DNA of 64,000 nt, from assembly GCA_963712825.1 (NCBI GenBank), contig CAVQJP010000016.1, forward strand, positions 248,001-312,000, read 5' to 3'. Positions 10,488 to 19,373 of the stretch are shown here, piece by piece (within the stretch, counting starts at the first letter, position 1; every line of letters begins with the position of its first letter). The stretch comes from AP-15 sp963712825. Lineage in GTDB: Bacteria > Pseudomonadota > Alphaproteobacteria > ATCC43930 > CGMCC-115725. Below the pieces are notes generated by a model. That model did not search any database, was not told where the DNA came from, and worked only from the letters and a program-made list of their open reading frames with translations. The position numbers and the translations under genes were made by a program.

Positions 10488-12630
10488 CGAGCAGCTCCGG
10501 CGAGACGGGTGTCCGATCGGCCAGAGCCTCGGCAATCGCCGCGCTCAGCGCCACCGCGGACAGATCGGATTTCGACATGACCCGCGACGCCCGGCCGAGC
10601 CGCTGCCGTTCGCGCGGGCCGAGGATCGCCGAGGTCAGGACAATCGCCGGAATGTCGTCGAGCCCGGGGTCGCCGCGCAAATGCTCGAGGAGCTCGAAAC
10701 CGGTCATTTCAGGCATCATCAAATCCAGCAGCAGAATATCGGGCCGGCGCTCGCGCAGCTGAGCCAAGCCCGCGGTCCCCGTTGTCGCCTCGCGCACCTC
10801 GTAAACACCGCGCGGCAACAGTTGGCGCACCAGATATCGCGTCACCTCCTCGTCGTCGACGAGCAGCACGCGGGTAACCGAGAGATTGCCGGTCAGTCGG
10901 TCGAGGCGATCGAGGAGCAATTCCGGGTCGAGCGGCTTCGCAAGATAGGCGTCAGCGCCAAGATGCAGCGCCTTGCGGTCTTCGCCGGTCGAAGACGTCA
11001 CGACGATCGGGATGTCTCCGGTTGCCTCGCCCTGCCGCAGCCCGAGGATCATCCGCCACAATTCGTCGCCTGACAGCACCACGTCGAGCAGGATCGCCGC
11101 CGGGGTCACCCGTGCGAGCGCATGTTTCGCGGCGGCGACGGTCGGCGCCATGATCGGCTGATAGCGGGTGTTGGCGAGAAGCCGCTGCATGGCGAACGCA
11201 TCGGCCGGGTCGTCGTCGACGACCAGCACCGGCACGCGGGCCGGATCGAGCGTCCAATCCGGCTCTGCCGCCGGCGGCTCCCGAGCGGTCCGAAACACTC
11301 GCGGCAGGGTTACCGAGAACACCGAGCCCTGGCCCGGCGCGCTCTCGACCGCAACCTCGCCGCCCAGCAGCTCGGCCAGCTTTTTTGACAAGGGCAGCCC
11401 GAGGCCGGTGCCTTTGATCGCGGACTGAAGCGGATGGGCGACCTGGCCGAACTCATCAAAGATGATGCCGAGATCCGCCGCGGCGATGCCGATCCCGGTA
11501 TCGCGGACAAAAAAAGCCACGGTGTCGGCGTCGCGATCGCGGTCGGCCCAAACCCGCACCTCGCCGCGCTCGGTAAACTTGATCGCGTTCGAGAGGAAAT
11601 TGTGCAGAATTTGCGAAACCTTGGCCTCGTCGGTGTAGAGCGGCGGCAGACCGCCCGCGTCCTCGAAGACGAGCGCGACCGCGTCGCCGACGAGCAGCGG
11701 GCGCAGCATGCCGCGAAGCGCGCCGAACAGGCTCTCGACGGTAAACTCGACCGCCGCGACCGTCGTCTTCCCCGCTTCGACTTTCGCCAGGTCGAGCAGG
11801 TCGTTGACAAGCTCGGTCAGGCTTTCCGCGGCTTTGCGGATGAATTGAACCTGCTTTTCCTGCTCGGGCGCCAGATCCCCGTCGGTCCGGGCCAGCAACA
11901 GGCGCGAGAGTGCGAGGATCGAGTTCAGCGGCGTGCGAAACTCGTGGCTCATGTTGGAGAGAAACTTCGACTTCAGCTCGTCGGCGCGGCGCAGGTGGTC
12001 GGCGCGCTCGTCGAGCTCGGCATAGAGCGCCACGACCCCGCGATTGGTGTCCTGCAGCTCCTGGTTAAGCTGAACCAACGCACCCTGCTTGTCCTGCAGC
12101 TCCTCTAGCTGCAGCAGCATTTCCTGGTTCTGGTGCCTGATCTCCTCGAGCGGATCGGCCCCATTGTTGCCGCCAAGCGCGCGGCCGATGCGCTTGAGCA
12201 ATTCGCCGGTCGGCGCCGGCGCCCCGGCGGGAAAGGATTTTGCGATCCGCACGGTGGTGCCGCTGCCGGCCGCCGTCTGGATGTCGAAAAAATCCATCAG
12301 CCGCTGCGCGCCGCGCAACCCGACGCCCATCCCCCTCTCGGAGCGGTGGCTGCCGGAAAGCGCGGCCGGCAGATTCGCGATGCCCGGCCCCTTGTCGCTG
12401 ATGACGATCTCGAAAGCCGGCCGCGGCGGGCCGTCCTTGACCCGGAATTCCGTGCGCCCGCCGCCGGCATACTCAAAGGCGTTGCGAGCGACCTCGGAGA
12501 CGGCGGTGGTGATCCGCGTCTGGTCCTGGCGGTCAAAGCCCAGGAGCTCGGCGAGCAGCCGGGTGCGCTTGCGCACGAGAACGATGTCGGCCTCGCGCTC
12601 GAGCGCGACGAGGAGCAGCCGGGCGTTCAT
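10480..12630 (-). CDS. RsbT-like ATPase fused to hybrid histidine kinase with two receivers
   Basis: A 716-aa soluble protein with an unusual order of domains. Residues 1-135 form an RsbT/RsbW-type GHKL ATPase (TTAVSEVARNAFEY, SDKGPGIA, GMGVGLRGAQR). A coiled coil (about 165-220) leads to HisKA with His229 in FLSNMSHEFRTPLN, then a second, histidine-kinase ATPase (NFLSNAIKFTERGEV, RDTGIGI, GTGLGLPLSKKL). Two receivers end the protein (acceptors in AILLDVV and ILLLDLMMPEM). The start overlaps the upstream phosphatase stop in ATGA, implying coupling. An RsbT-like module joined to a phosphorelay kinase suggests that stressosome release feeds a His-Asp relay; that link is inference. Confidence 0.9.
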   Translation of the reverse strand: MNARLLLVALEREADIVLVRKRTRLLAELLGFDRQDQTRITTAVSEVARNAFEYAGGGRTEFRVKDGPPRPAFEIVISDKGPGIANLPAALSGSHRSERGMGVGLRGAQRLMDFFDIQTAAGSGTTVRIAKSFPAGAPAPTGELLKRIGRALGGNNGADPLEEIRHQNQEMLLQLEELQDKQGALVQLNQELQDTNRGVVALYAELDERADHLRRADELKSKFLSNMSHEFRTPLNSILALSRLLLARTDGDLAPEQEKQVQFIRKAAESLTELVNDLLDLAKVEAGKTTVAAVEFTVESLFGALRGMLRPLLVGDAVALVFEDAGGLPPLYTDEAKVSQILHNFLSNAIKFTERGEVRVWADRDRDADTVAFFVRDTGIGIAAADLGIIFDEFGQVAHPLQSAIKGTGLGLPLSKKLAELLGGEVAVESAPGQGSVFSVTLPRVFRTAREPPAAEPDWTLDPARVPVLVVDDDPADAFAMQRLLANTRYQPIMAPTVAAAKHALARVTPAAILLDVVLSGDELWRMILGLRQGEATGDIPIVVTSSTGEDRKALHLGADAYLAKPLDPELLLDRLDRLTGNLSVTRVLLVDDEEVTRYLVRQLLPRGVYEVREATTGTAGLAQLRERRPDILLLDLMMPEMTGFELLEHLRGDPGLDDIPAIVLTSAILGPRERQRLGRASRVMSKSDLSAVALSAAIAEALADRTPVSPELLDG

Positions 12631-13622
12631 GCGGCGGGGCGCATCGCCACGACCGCGGCGTCGTCGCGGCCGCGCCGGTGGTCGCGGAAGATGACCCCGG
12701 CGACAAGCGCCGGGTGGCTCGCGGCGAGCCCCGGGTAGCTGTCGATCTCCCATCGCGCCGAGAGGCCGTCCGACTGCAGGATCACCAGCGGTCTGCCGGC
12801 GTAAGGATAAGTGAATTCCCGGATGCGCGGCGCGACGTGGCCGGCGGTGCCGTTGTAGGACGCCATCCGGCGCGCCGCCTGACCGTCGCCCGCCAGCACC
12901 GCGCCGATATTGCCGACCCCGACAAAACGCACGAGCTGGGCGTCCGCGTCGATGCGCGCGACCGCAAGTGCGGCACCTCGCGTCGGCGCCAGAGCCCGGT
13001 GGATCGCCTCGACCAGCCGAACGCAGTCCCGGTCGAGATTGTCGTCAAAGGCGCGGGTCGCGGTCTCGGCCGCGTGCGCCGCCATGGGTCCGTGGCCCGA
13101 GCCGTCGACCACCAGCAAGGTCGCGCTCGAGCGGTGATGCGCCGTCGCCCAGCGGTCGCCGCAAAGGGTCTCGCCGGGATAGGGGTCGACGACGGCGCCA
13201 AGCTCCGGGCCCGAAAGCAAAGCTGCGCCGGTGTGGAAGAAACATGCCATGATCGCGGTCCCGCGGCCGGGCCGCGAGTAGATCGCAAAGCGGTCGGCGT
13301 TGCGCTCGATGGCGCCGAGGCCGGTCCCCGGACTGCCGGCGGTCGAGAAGCCGTCGGCAAGACAGCGCCCGACATCCGCCATGCCGGGCCCGTTGTCGAG
13401 CCCGAGCAGCTCGAGGCCGGCGCCGCCCGCCGCCGCCAGTGGGCGCGCGAGCACGATGCCGCCGCCGCCGTGCTTCAACAGGTTAGTCGCGATCTCGGTG
13501 GCAACGAGCGCGACGCGCCCGACGACATCCTCGGCGAGGCCGATTTGACGCGCCGCTGCCGTCATCCGGCGGCGGATTTCGCCGACCTGGCTCCGATCGC
13601 TGACTGCACCGATTACGTTCAT
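12627..13622 (-). CDS. RsbW-like ATPase / RsbX-like PP2C phosphatase fusion
   Basis: A 331-aa protein. Residues 1-130 are a GHKL serine-kinase-type ATPase (VATEIATNLLKHGGGG, LDNGPGMADVGR, GTGLGAIERNA). Residues from about 140 to the end are a SpoIIE/RsbX-type PP2C phosphatase domain with CGDRWA, VVDGSGHG and the terminal GRDDAAVV metal-site region. In Bacillus, RsbX dephosphorylates RsbR and RsbS to reset the stressosome. The same reset role is likely here, with the extra ATPase of unknown partner. The ATG at 13622 lies 1 bp after the rsbT stop, and an upstream in-frame extension is Arg/Ser-rich nonsense within rsbT. Confidence 0.88.
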   Translation of the reverse strand: MNVIGAVSDRSQVGEIRRRMTAAARQIGLAEDVVGRVALVATEIATNLLKHGGGGIVLARPLAAAGGAGLELLGLDNGPGMADVGRCLADGFSTAGSPGTGLGAIERNADRFAIYSRPGRGTAIMACFFHTGAALLSGPELGAVVDPYPGETLCGDRWATAHHRSSATLLVVDGSGHGPMAAHAAETATRAFDDNLDRDCVRLVEAIHRALAPTRGAALAVARIDADAQLVRFVGVGNIGAVLAGDGQAARRMASYNGTAGHVAPRIREFTYPYAGRPLVILQSDGLSARWEIDSYPGLAASHPALVAGVIFRDHRRGRDDAAVVAMRPAA

Positions 13623-13623
13623 A

Positions 13624-14037
13624 TTACAGTTTCCAACGCGCGAGCGTGACGGTCGTCCCCTTGCCCGGCGTCGATTCGATCGAGAATTCGTTTGACAGCC
13701 GCTTGGCGCCGCTGAGGCCGAGACCGAGCCCGCCGCCGGTGGTGTAGCCATCGGTCATCGCCCTCTTGATGTCGGCGATGCCCGGTCCGTTGTCGCAAAA
13801 GCTAAGCTGCACGCCGCGGCGCGGACCATCGCGCAGCATGTCGATGCGCAAGGTGCCGCCGCCGCCATAGTCGACGGTGTTGCGGGCGATCTCGCTCGCG
13901 GCGGTGACGAGCTTGGTCTGGTCGACAATGCCAAAGCCGGCCTTGACCGCCTTCGCCCGGACCGACTGGCGGGCGCGGACGACGTCCTCGGAGGTCCGCA
14001 GCGCCATCGTCTCAGACGTCTCGACGACCAACCGCAC
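13624..14037 (-). CDS. rsbT: Stressosome serine/threonine kinase RsbT
   Basis: A 137-aa GHKL-type switch kinase. It shows the N box (AASEIARNTVDYGGGG), G1 box (CDNGPGIADIKRAM) and G2 box (GGGLGLGLSGAKRL) of RsbT. In the Bacillus paradigm RsbT is held by RsbR/RsbS, phosphorylates them on stress, and leaves to activate a downstream partner. The start chosen is the GTG at 14037, which overlaps rsbS by 26 bp but restores the normal RsbT N-terminus; an ATG at 14007 is possible. Confidence 0.92.
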   Translation of the reverse strand: MRLVVETSETMALRTSEDVVRARQSVRAKAVKAGFGIVDQTKLVTAASEIARNTVDYGGGGTLRIDMLRDGPRRGVQLSFCDNGPGIADIKRAMTDGYTTGGGLGLGLSGAKRLSNEFSIESTPGKGTTVTLARWKL

Positions 14038-14401
14038 CCCCCTCGCCGTCGATCGCCTGACGGATCAGCGCCAGCCCCCTGTCGACGTTCAGCGCCGTGC
14101 GCACGCCCGTCAGCGACAAGCCGAGCTCGACCAAGGTGATCGCGACCGCCGGCCGCATGCCGACGACGACGGTCACCGCGTCGAGCACCCGCGACATTGC
14201 GGCGATGTTGTTGAGCATGCGCCCGATAAACGAGTTGACGATTTCCAGCGCCGAGATGTCGATCATGACCCCGCGGGCGCGGTCGGCGACAATCCGGCTG
14301 GTCAGGTCGTCCTGCAGCGCCAATGCCAGCCGGTCGTGCATGTCGACCTGGATCGACACCAACAGACAGTCGCCGATTTTGAGAACCGGGATCTCACCCA
14401 T
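14012..14401 (-). CDS. rsbS: Stressosome scaffold STAS protein RsbS
   Basis: A 129-aa single STAS-domain protein. It has the RsbS signature around ALEIVNSFIGRML, in which Ser57 corresponds to the serine phosphorylated by RsbT. In known systems RsbS and RsbR build the stressosome shell. It lies 6 bp downstream of rsbR and overlaps rsbT, giving the canonical R-S-T order. Length matches the family. Confidence 0.93.
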   Translation of the reverse strand: MGEIPVLKIGDCLLVSIQVDMHDRLALALQDDLTSRIVADRARGVMIDISALEIVNSFIGRMLNNIAAMSRVLDAVTVVVGMRPAVAITLVELGLSLTGVRTALNVDRGLALIRQAIDGEGGAVGRRDV

Positions 14402-14407
14402 GGCGGA

Positions 14408-15283
14408 TCAGGACCCCGGCCGTGCCGGCACGCGTTCGACGACTGACTTGCCGAGGCGGCGGAGCGCCAGCGCGAAGGCGTCGGCCATCGTCGCTTTTGA
14501 AACGACGCCGAGCTCGAGACCGAGATGGACGATGGTCTGCGCGATCTGCGGCCTGATGCCGCTGATGATGCAGTCCGCCCCCATCAGGCGGGCCGCCGCA
14601 ACGGTCTTTATCAGATGCTGCGCCACCAGGGTGTCGACGGTCGGGACGCCGGTGATGTCGATGATCGCGATCTCGGCCCCGGCGGTGACGATCTCCTCGA
14701 GCAGGCTTTCCATGACGGTCTGGGTGCGGGCGCTGTCGAGCGTGCCGATCAGCGGCAGTGCCAGCACACCTTCCCACAGCCGCACGACCGGCGTCGACAG
14801 CTCCAGCAATTCCTGCTGCTGGCGCCGGATGATGTCTTCGCGGCTCTTCAGAAAGGTCTCAATCGTAAAGAGGCCGAGCTTGTCGATCAGCAACGTCGCG
14901 GTCCACAGCTCGTGCGCCAGCCGTTCCGGGTCGGCGCCGACTTTGCGCCGCACCAAGTCGAACAGCGGCTCCTTAAGCGACAGCACGAAAGTCGCCGTTT
15001 CCGACGGCGTCAGGCCCAGCGTCGCGCGAGAACGCGAGACCTCTTCCAGCACCGTTCGCGCACGATCCCATGCCGCCGCGTCGATGTCCTCGATCTGTCC
15101 TCCGGCGGCGCCTTCGCAAAGCGCTGCGAGCAGCCGCCGGGAGCTCTCGCCGAGCTCCGCCTCGCCAAGCTGGCCGCTGCGCAGGGCGCCGGCTTTCTTC
15201 TGCAATTCGAGCCAGCCGGCGAGCAAAGCCTGCTCGTTTTCTGCCAGCACTCGCGGAAGAGCGGTCATGCTTTTCGCTTCCAT
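14408..15283 (-). CDS. rsbR: Stressosome sensor RsbR (N-terminal sensor plus STAS)
   Basis: A 291-aa RsbR-type protein. Residues 1-155 form an all-helical N-terminal sensory domain. A linker helix (REDIIRRQQQELLELSTPVV) leads to the C-terminal STAS domain, whose DITGVPTVDTLVAQH motif holds the threonines (211, 215, 218) around the RsbT phosphorylation site. The ATG at 15283 is preceded by GAGG. It is the first gene of the minus-strand operon. What the N-terminal domain senses is not readable; there is no obvious haem, flavin or PAS motif. Confidence 0.92.
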   Translation of the reverse strand: MEAKSMTALPRVLAENEQALLAGWLELQKKAGALRSGQLGEAELGESSRRLLAALCEGAAGGQIEDIDAAAWDRARTVLEEVSRSRATLGLTPSETATFVLSLKEPLFDLVRRKVGADPERLAHELWTATLLIDKLGLFTIETFLKSREDIIRRQQQELLELSTPVVRLWEGVLALPLIGTLDSARTQTVMESLLEEIVTAGAEIAIIDITGVPTVDTLVAQHLIKTVAAARLMGADCIISGIRPQIAQTIVHLGLELGVVSKATMADAFALALRRLGKSVVERVPARPGS

Positions 15284-15402
15284 GTTTCCTCGTGAATTGG
15301 CCGCAGAGAATGGCGCGCCGGGCTCGTCGTGCCGGAAACGGCAGTAACCGCCGGGCGCGCGCCGGTTGCGCGCCGTTCAGGGACTGGGTAAACTATCTCA
15401 CC

Positions 15403-15837
15403 ATGAACGTAACACCGCCAGAAACGTTTTCTGGAAGCCGGTCGGCGCCGGAGCAGGTCGCATGCCGGCCTTCCCAGGCGCCGGCGCGGATATTGGTGGT
15501 CGATGACGACCCTGGATCGGCGGCTGCGGTCGCCGACCTGCTGCGCGCCCGCGGCTACGAGGTCGTGGTCGCGCTCGACTACCAGCCCGCCTTGGCAGAG
15601 CTCGAAGGCACCGGGCCGCTCGACGTGCTCGTTACCGACATTGTCATGCCGCAGCGCGTCAACGGCCTTGCGCTGTCGCGCATGGCGCGGATGCGGCGGC
15701 CCGGCCTTCCGGTGGTCTACATGACGGGCTACGACATTCCCGGCGTCGCAGACGAAGCGCTGGGTCCGATCCTGCGCAAGCCAATCGACGACAAAGAGCT
15801 GATCGCCGAGATCGAACGCGCGGTCTCATCCGCCTGA
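15403..15837 (+). CDS. Single-domain response regulator
   Basis: A 144-aa protein with about 28 disordered N-terminal residues and one receiver domain. The acidic pocket (ILVVDDDPG), phospho-acceptor Asp in VLVTDIVMP, switch Thr in YMTGYD and Lys in ILRKPID are all present. There is no output domain. It is divergent from rsbR across a 119-bp gap and is a natural phospho-acceptor or sink for the two hybrid kinases of the operon (inference). The ATG at 15403 lies in the better of several in-frame positions; the longer frame overlaps rsbR. Confidence 0.85.
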   Translation: MNVTPPETFSGSRSAPEQVACRPSQAPARILVVDDDPGSAAAVADLLRARGYEVVVALDYQPALAELEGTGPLDVLVTDIVMPQRVNGLALSRMARMRRPGLPVVYMTGYDIPGVADEALGPILRKPIDDKELIAEIERAVSSA

Positions 15838-15983
15838 CCGACTGCGCCGGTGTGGCGCGGGCATTTTGTCCGGCGGTCGCTTTTTGCGTGCGCGTCGATG
15901 CTGCCGCCGGGTAAATCTTCGGTTATGATCGGGGCGCGGACTAGCTCCGCGGCGATAATCCGATGACGAGTTGACCCTCTCCG

Positions 15984-17093
15984 ATGCCGGACGGCAACCA
16001 GCCTAATGCGCCCGTTGGAGACGCGGCCGCCGCGGTTCAGGTGCTGCTGCCGGGACCGTCGCCGGCGGTGTTTCGCGCTGTCTCCGACCCGCTGCCTCCT
16101 GAGCCGAAAGTCATCGCGGCGCGGCGCTATCGCCGGCGCGTGCTGCTGGTGTTGGCGGGACTGGTGGTGGCGCTCGTTCTCTATTGGGGGTCGAGCTATG
16201 TCTTTGCCTATACCGACGACGCCTATGTGACCTCCGACCTCGTTGCGGTTGCGCCGCAGATCACCGGCCGCATCGTCGCCGTGCCGATCGCCGACAACGA
16301 GACCGTGACCAAGGGAACCTTGCTCGCCGAGATCGACCCCACACCGTTCCAACTGGACCTTGCCAAGCAACAGGCGCGGCGGGCCGAAGCCGAAGCGCAG
16401 CTTGCGGTCGACCACGACCTTGTCAAATCGGCCAAGTCGGCGCGCGATGCCGCGGCTGCCGGCGCGCGGCTGGCCCACGACAATCTGCAGCGCGCTCAGC
16501 CGATCGCCAACGCCGGGTTTTTGTCGCGCCAGGCGCTCGACACCGCGACGGCTAATGCGCAAGAAGCGTCCGCCGCCCTCGCCAACGCCGAGACCGCGGT
16601 TAACAAGGAGCGCCAGATGGAGGCGCTTCACGACGCAACGGTCAAGGCCATCACCGCGGAAATCGCCTATCTGCAATGGCAGCTCGACCAGACGAAGGTG
16701 CTGGCGCCGACCGACGGGACGACCACCAATCTGATCCTGCGCGTCGGCGACCAGGCGGTGGCAAACCAGCCGATGATCGGTCTTGTCGATGCTCATGCGT
16801 GGCGCATCATCGCGAACTACAAGGAAAGCGTGATCCGCCACATGCAGGTCGGGCATGCCGCCTGGGTGTGGCTCAACTCCTATCCGTGGCACGTTCACCG
16901 CGCCTTTGTTCAAGGGATCGCGCGCGGCATCAGCCGCCGGAAGACGCCGATGACCCTGTTGCCCTACGTCGAGCCGACCACCGACTGGGTTCGTCTCGAG
17001 CGGCGATTTCCGGTAACCTTGCTGCTGCAAAACCCGAACCCAGACGTCATTCTGCATATGGGCTCCGACGCGCGCACCATACTATTTTATTAA
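15984..17093 (+). CDS. HlyD/EmrA-AaeA family membrane fusion protein
   Basis: A 369-aa periplasmic adaptor. It has one N-terminal membrane helix (about residues 52-72, VLLVLAGLVVALVLYW), a biotinyl-lipoyl half motif (VAPQITGRIVAVPIADNETV), a long helical hairpin, the second lipoyl half (LAPTDGTTTNLILRVGDQ) and a beta-barrel domain. It is followed 9 bp later by a FUSC-type inner-membrane protein, which is the AaeA-AaeB arrangement for export of aromatic acids or similar compounds. No outer-membrane channel gene is adjacent. Confidence 0.88.
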   Translation: MPDGNQPNAPVGDAAAAVQVLLPGPSPAVFRAVSDPLPPEPKVIAARRYRRRVLLVLAGLVVALVLYWGSSYVFAYTDDAYVTSDLVAVAPQITGRIVAVPIADNETVTKGTLLAEIDPTPFQLDLAKQQARRAEAEAQLAVDHDLVKSAKSARDAAAAGARLAHDNLQRAQPIANAGFLSRQALDTATANAQEASAALANAETAVNKERQMEALHDATVKAITAEIAYLQWQLDQTKVLAPTDGTTTNLILRVGDQAVANQPMIGLVDAHAWRIIANYKESVIRHMQVGHAAWVWLNSYPWHVHRAFVQGIARGISRRKTPMTLLPYVEPTTDWVRLERRFPVTLLLQNPNPDVILHMGSDARTILFY

Positions 17094-17102
17094 GGCCTAC
17101 CC

Positions 17103-18248
17103 ATGCTGCGCGAGATTCCCGGGGCGCTTGCCACCGAATTGCGCTCGCTCGAATGGCGCGGCGCACGCGGGTTGGAGGCAGCCGAAGCGGCGGCGTCGGT
17201 AACGTTGGCGGTTCTCGCGGCGCTGGCGCTGCATTCGGACGATCCCTGGTGGGCGGGGATCACCGCATTTCAGGTGACGCGTGCTTCGCCGTCGCTCGCC
17301 ATGTCGCGGGCGATCATGCGCCTTGCCGGCAGCATCATCGGCGCGCTCGTGGGACTCCTGGTGCTGCGGTTGTTTGTCTATCAGTCGGCGCCGTTTCTGC
17401 TTTGCCTGTTTCTTCTGGGGTGCGCCGGACTGTTCGGCTTCGAGACATCGCGGTTCGGCTACGCCTGGCTGATCGGCGCGGTGACCGCGTGCCTTGTCAT
17501 TCTGATGTCCTTCGACCAGCCGCAGCTGGCATTTACCACTGCTGTCAACCGCGTCGTCGACGTCATCATCGGAACCGTGGCTTTCCTCGTCGTCTGCGGC
17601 TTGATGCCGGTGCCGGCCGGCGCCGCAAAGCCCACTGCGGCCAGCCTTCTCGACCCCCCGCCGCTGGCCTTCTGGCGCCACGGCTACGGCTCCGAATTGC
17701 ACCGCTGGCTTCCCCGCAACAAGGTGATGCTGGTTTACGCCTGCCGCGGCGGGCTCACGGTCATGCTGCTGCCGGCGCTGGCGGAGTGGATTGCCCCGAT
17801 CAGCCCGGTGGCGATAGGGATCACCGCGGTTGTCGTCCTGTCGATCCCGATCAGCGCGAACCAGCAACCCGACAACCGGGCGCTCGTCCAGCGCGCAGTG
17901 CACCGTTTTGTCGGCTGCCTGATCGGCGCGCTTGCCGGCCTTGCCTGTCTCGCTTTTGTCGGCGACGACTTCCTGCTGTGGATCGCGCTGATACCGCCCG
18001 GTATCTGGCTGTGCTCGCAAATCCAGACCGGCACCACGGGTATCGCCTATGTCGGGATGCAGGCCATGTTTGCCTATTTGATGAGCCTGGTCCAGGGGCA
18101 GGGTCCGCCGGAGTCGATCGGCCCCGGCCTCGAGAGGCTGGTCGGGGTCATGGGCGGCGTGTCGATCCTCGTCGTCGTCAGCTTGGTCTTGTCACTGATC
18201 CCGTTCTCTCCGCCTTCGTCCCCGCCCGCGCCCGCCGCCGCCGACTAG
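17103..18248 (+). CDS. FUSC-family inner-membrane transporter (AaeB-like)
   Basis: A 381-aa polytopic protein with about ten hydrophobic segments in two groups separated by a short soluble part (about residues 175-210). This is the FUSC/AaeB layout, but much shorter than E. coli AaeB because the large cytoplasmic domain is reduced. SPSLAMSRAIMRLAGSIIG and the second-half ANQQPDNRALVQRAVHRFVG are the repeated family motifs. It partners the adaptor gene immediately upstream. Its end is 6 bp from the convergent dehydrogenase gene, leaving no room for a separate terminator. Confidence 0.85.
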   Translation: MLREIPGALATELRSLEWRGARGLEAAEAAASVTLAVLAALALHSDDPWWAGITAFQVTRASPSLAMSRAIMRLAGSIIGALVGLLVLRLFVYQSAPFLLCLFLLGCAGLFGFETSRFGYAWLIGAVTACLVILMSFDQPQLAFTTAVNRVVDVIIGTVAFLVVCGLMPVPAGAAKPTAASLLDPPPLAFWRHGYGSELHRWLPRNKVMLVYACRGGLTVMLLPALAEWIAPISPVAIGITAVVVLSIPISANQQPDNRALVQRAVHRFVGCLIGALAGLACLAFVGDDFLLWIALIPPGIWLCSQIQTGTTGIAYVGMQAMFAYLMSLVQGQGPPESIGPGLERLVGVMGGVSILVVVSLVLSLIPFSPPSSPPAPAAAD

Positions 18249-18254
18249 TCTCGC

Positions 18255-19313
18255 CTAATATCCGCGCTGCCAGTCGATGACGTTGCGCAGCCGGCGCCCG
18301 GCGAGATAGGCGCGCAGATTGTCGCAAAAGATGTCGATAGCGCCATGGCGATTTTGGTCGCTCGCGCCCGAGACATGCGGCGTCACCAGCACCCGCGGAT
18401 CGGACCACAGCCGGGCGGGCGGCAGGTGCTCGAATTCGCCGGCATAGACATCGAGCGCGACGCCGCGCAACTGGCCGCGCTGCAGCGCGTCGGCGAGCGC
18501 GTCCTCGTCGACGATCTCGCCGCGCGCGACATTGACCAGCACGCTGTCCGGCTTCATCCGGGCAAAGCGCTCGCGGTTGAACAGCCGGTCGGTCTCGGGC
18601 GTCCACTGGCAGCAGATCACGACAAAGGCGCTGTCGGCGAGAAACCGGTCGAGATCCGCCGGGCCGCCGATCTCGCTGAACCCTGCCGGCAGCAAGGCGC
18701 CCGGCTGCGGCTCGCGGCGGGTCCCGACGACCTTGAGACCGAGCCCGGCGCACAGCCGCCCGACATCCTGCCCGATGCCGCCGGCGCCGACGACGCACAC
18801 CGTCTTGCCGTCGAGCAGCAGCGGGCGGTAGGCGCGATGGTCGAATTGGCCCGCCTCGCGGTCGAGCGCTATCCGGTCGAGGCATTTGGCAAAATACAAG
18901 ATGCCGGCGACCGCGTATTCGGCGATAGCCAGGGTGCTGCCGACCCCGCGCGAGGTGGTCACGACAACGTCGCTGCCCCACAAATCGCCGATCCGCAGAT
19001 TGCTGGCGCCGGCGGGGCGCTGGTGAAACCATTTGAGCCGCGGCGAGCGCGCGCGCAGGTCGAGCGGAAAGGGCCAGCCCCCGAGAATGATTTCGGCTTC
19101 GGCGAGCAGCCGGTCGCGTTCCGCGCGCGTGCCGTGACCCGTTGTCCCCGGCGCCAGATAGCGGGCGGCGGCGTAAGCCGGCCAGCTCTCGCGGATTTCG
19201 CCGTCGAACCAGCCGCCGGCGTCGGTCAGCCGGATCCCCGGATCGACCGCCTCGATCCTGGCGCGATCCGCCGGGTTGACGCGCTGAATGCCAAGAATGT
19301 TGATTTCTCGCAC
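18255..19313 (-). CDS. NAD-dependent D-2-hydroxyacid dehydrogenase
   Basis: A 352-aa enzyme of the D-isomer-specific 2-hydroxyacid dehydrogenase family. The Rossmann motif GAGGIG is near residue 176. The catalytic set is Arg in VNVARGEIVDE, a Glu in the following helix region, and His in LVTPHVSG. It interconverts a 2-hydroxyacid and 2-oxoacid. Specific substrate cannot be told; length fits phosphoglycerate/glyoxylate-type enzymes. It is followed upstream by an FAD amino-acid-oxidase-like gene in the same direction, 60 bp away, so the two may share a pathway. Confidence 0.88.
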   Translation of the reverse strand: MREINILGIQRVNPADRARIEAVDPGIRLTDAGGWFDGEIRESWPAYAAARYLAPGTTGHGTRAERDRLLAEAEIILGGWPFPLDLRARSPRLKWFHQRPAGASNLRIGDLWGSDVVVTTSRGVGSTLAIAEYAVAGILYFAKCLDRIALDREAGQFDHRAYRPLLLDGKTVCVVGAGGIGQDVGRLCAGLGLKVVGTRREPQPGALLPAGFSEIGGPADLDRFLADSAFVVICCQWTPETDRLFNRERFARMKPDSVLVNVARGEIVDEDALADALQRGQLRGVALDVYAGEFEHLPPARLWSDPRVLVTPHVSGASDQNRHGAIDIFCDNLRAYLAGRRLRNVIDWQRGY

Positions 19314-19373
19314 GGGGATCGCTCTTTCTGTGGTCGCCGACAGCCACTCTATGCCACGCCGGCGGGCCGCCGG

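Noticed and set aside
15300..15402. Possible EcfG-type promoter (GGAA... CGTT) between rsbR and the response regulator
   Set aside because: A GGAAA is present, but no CGTT at 16-17 bp spacing could be found on either strand.
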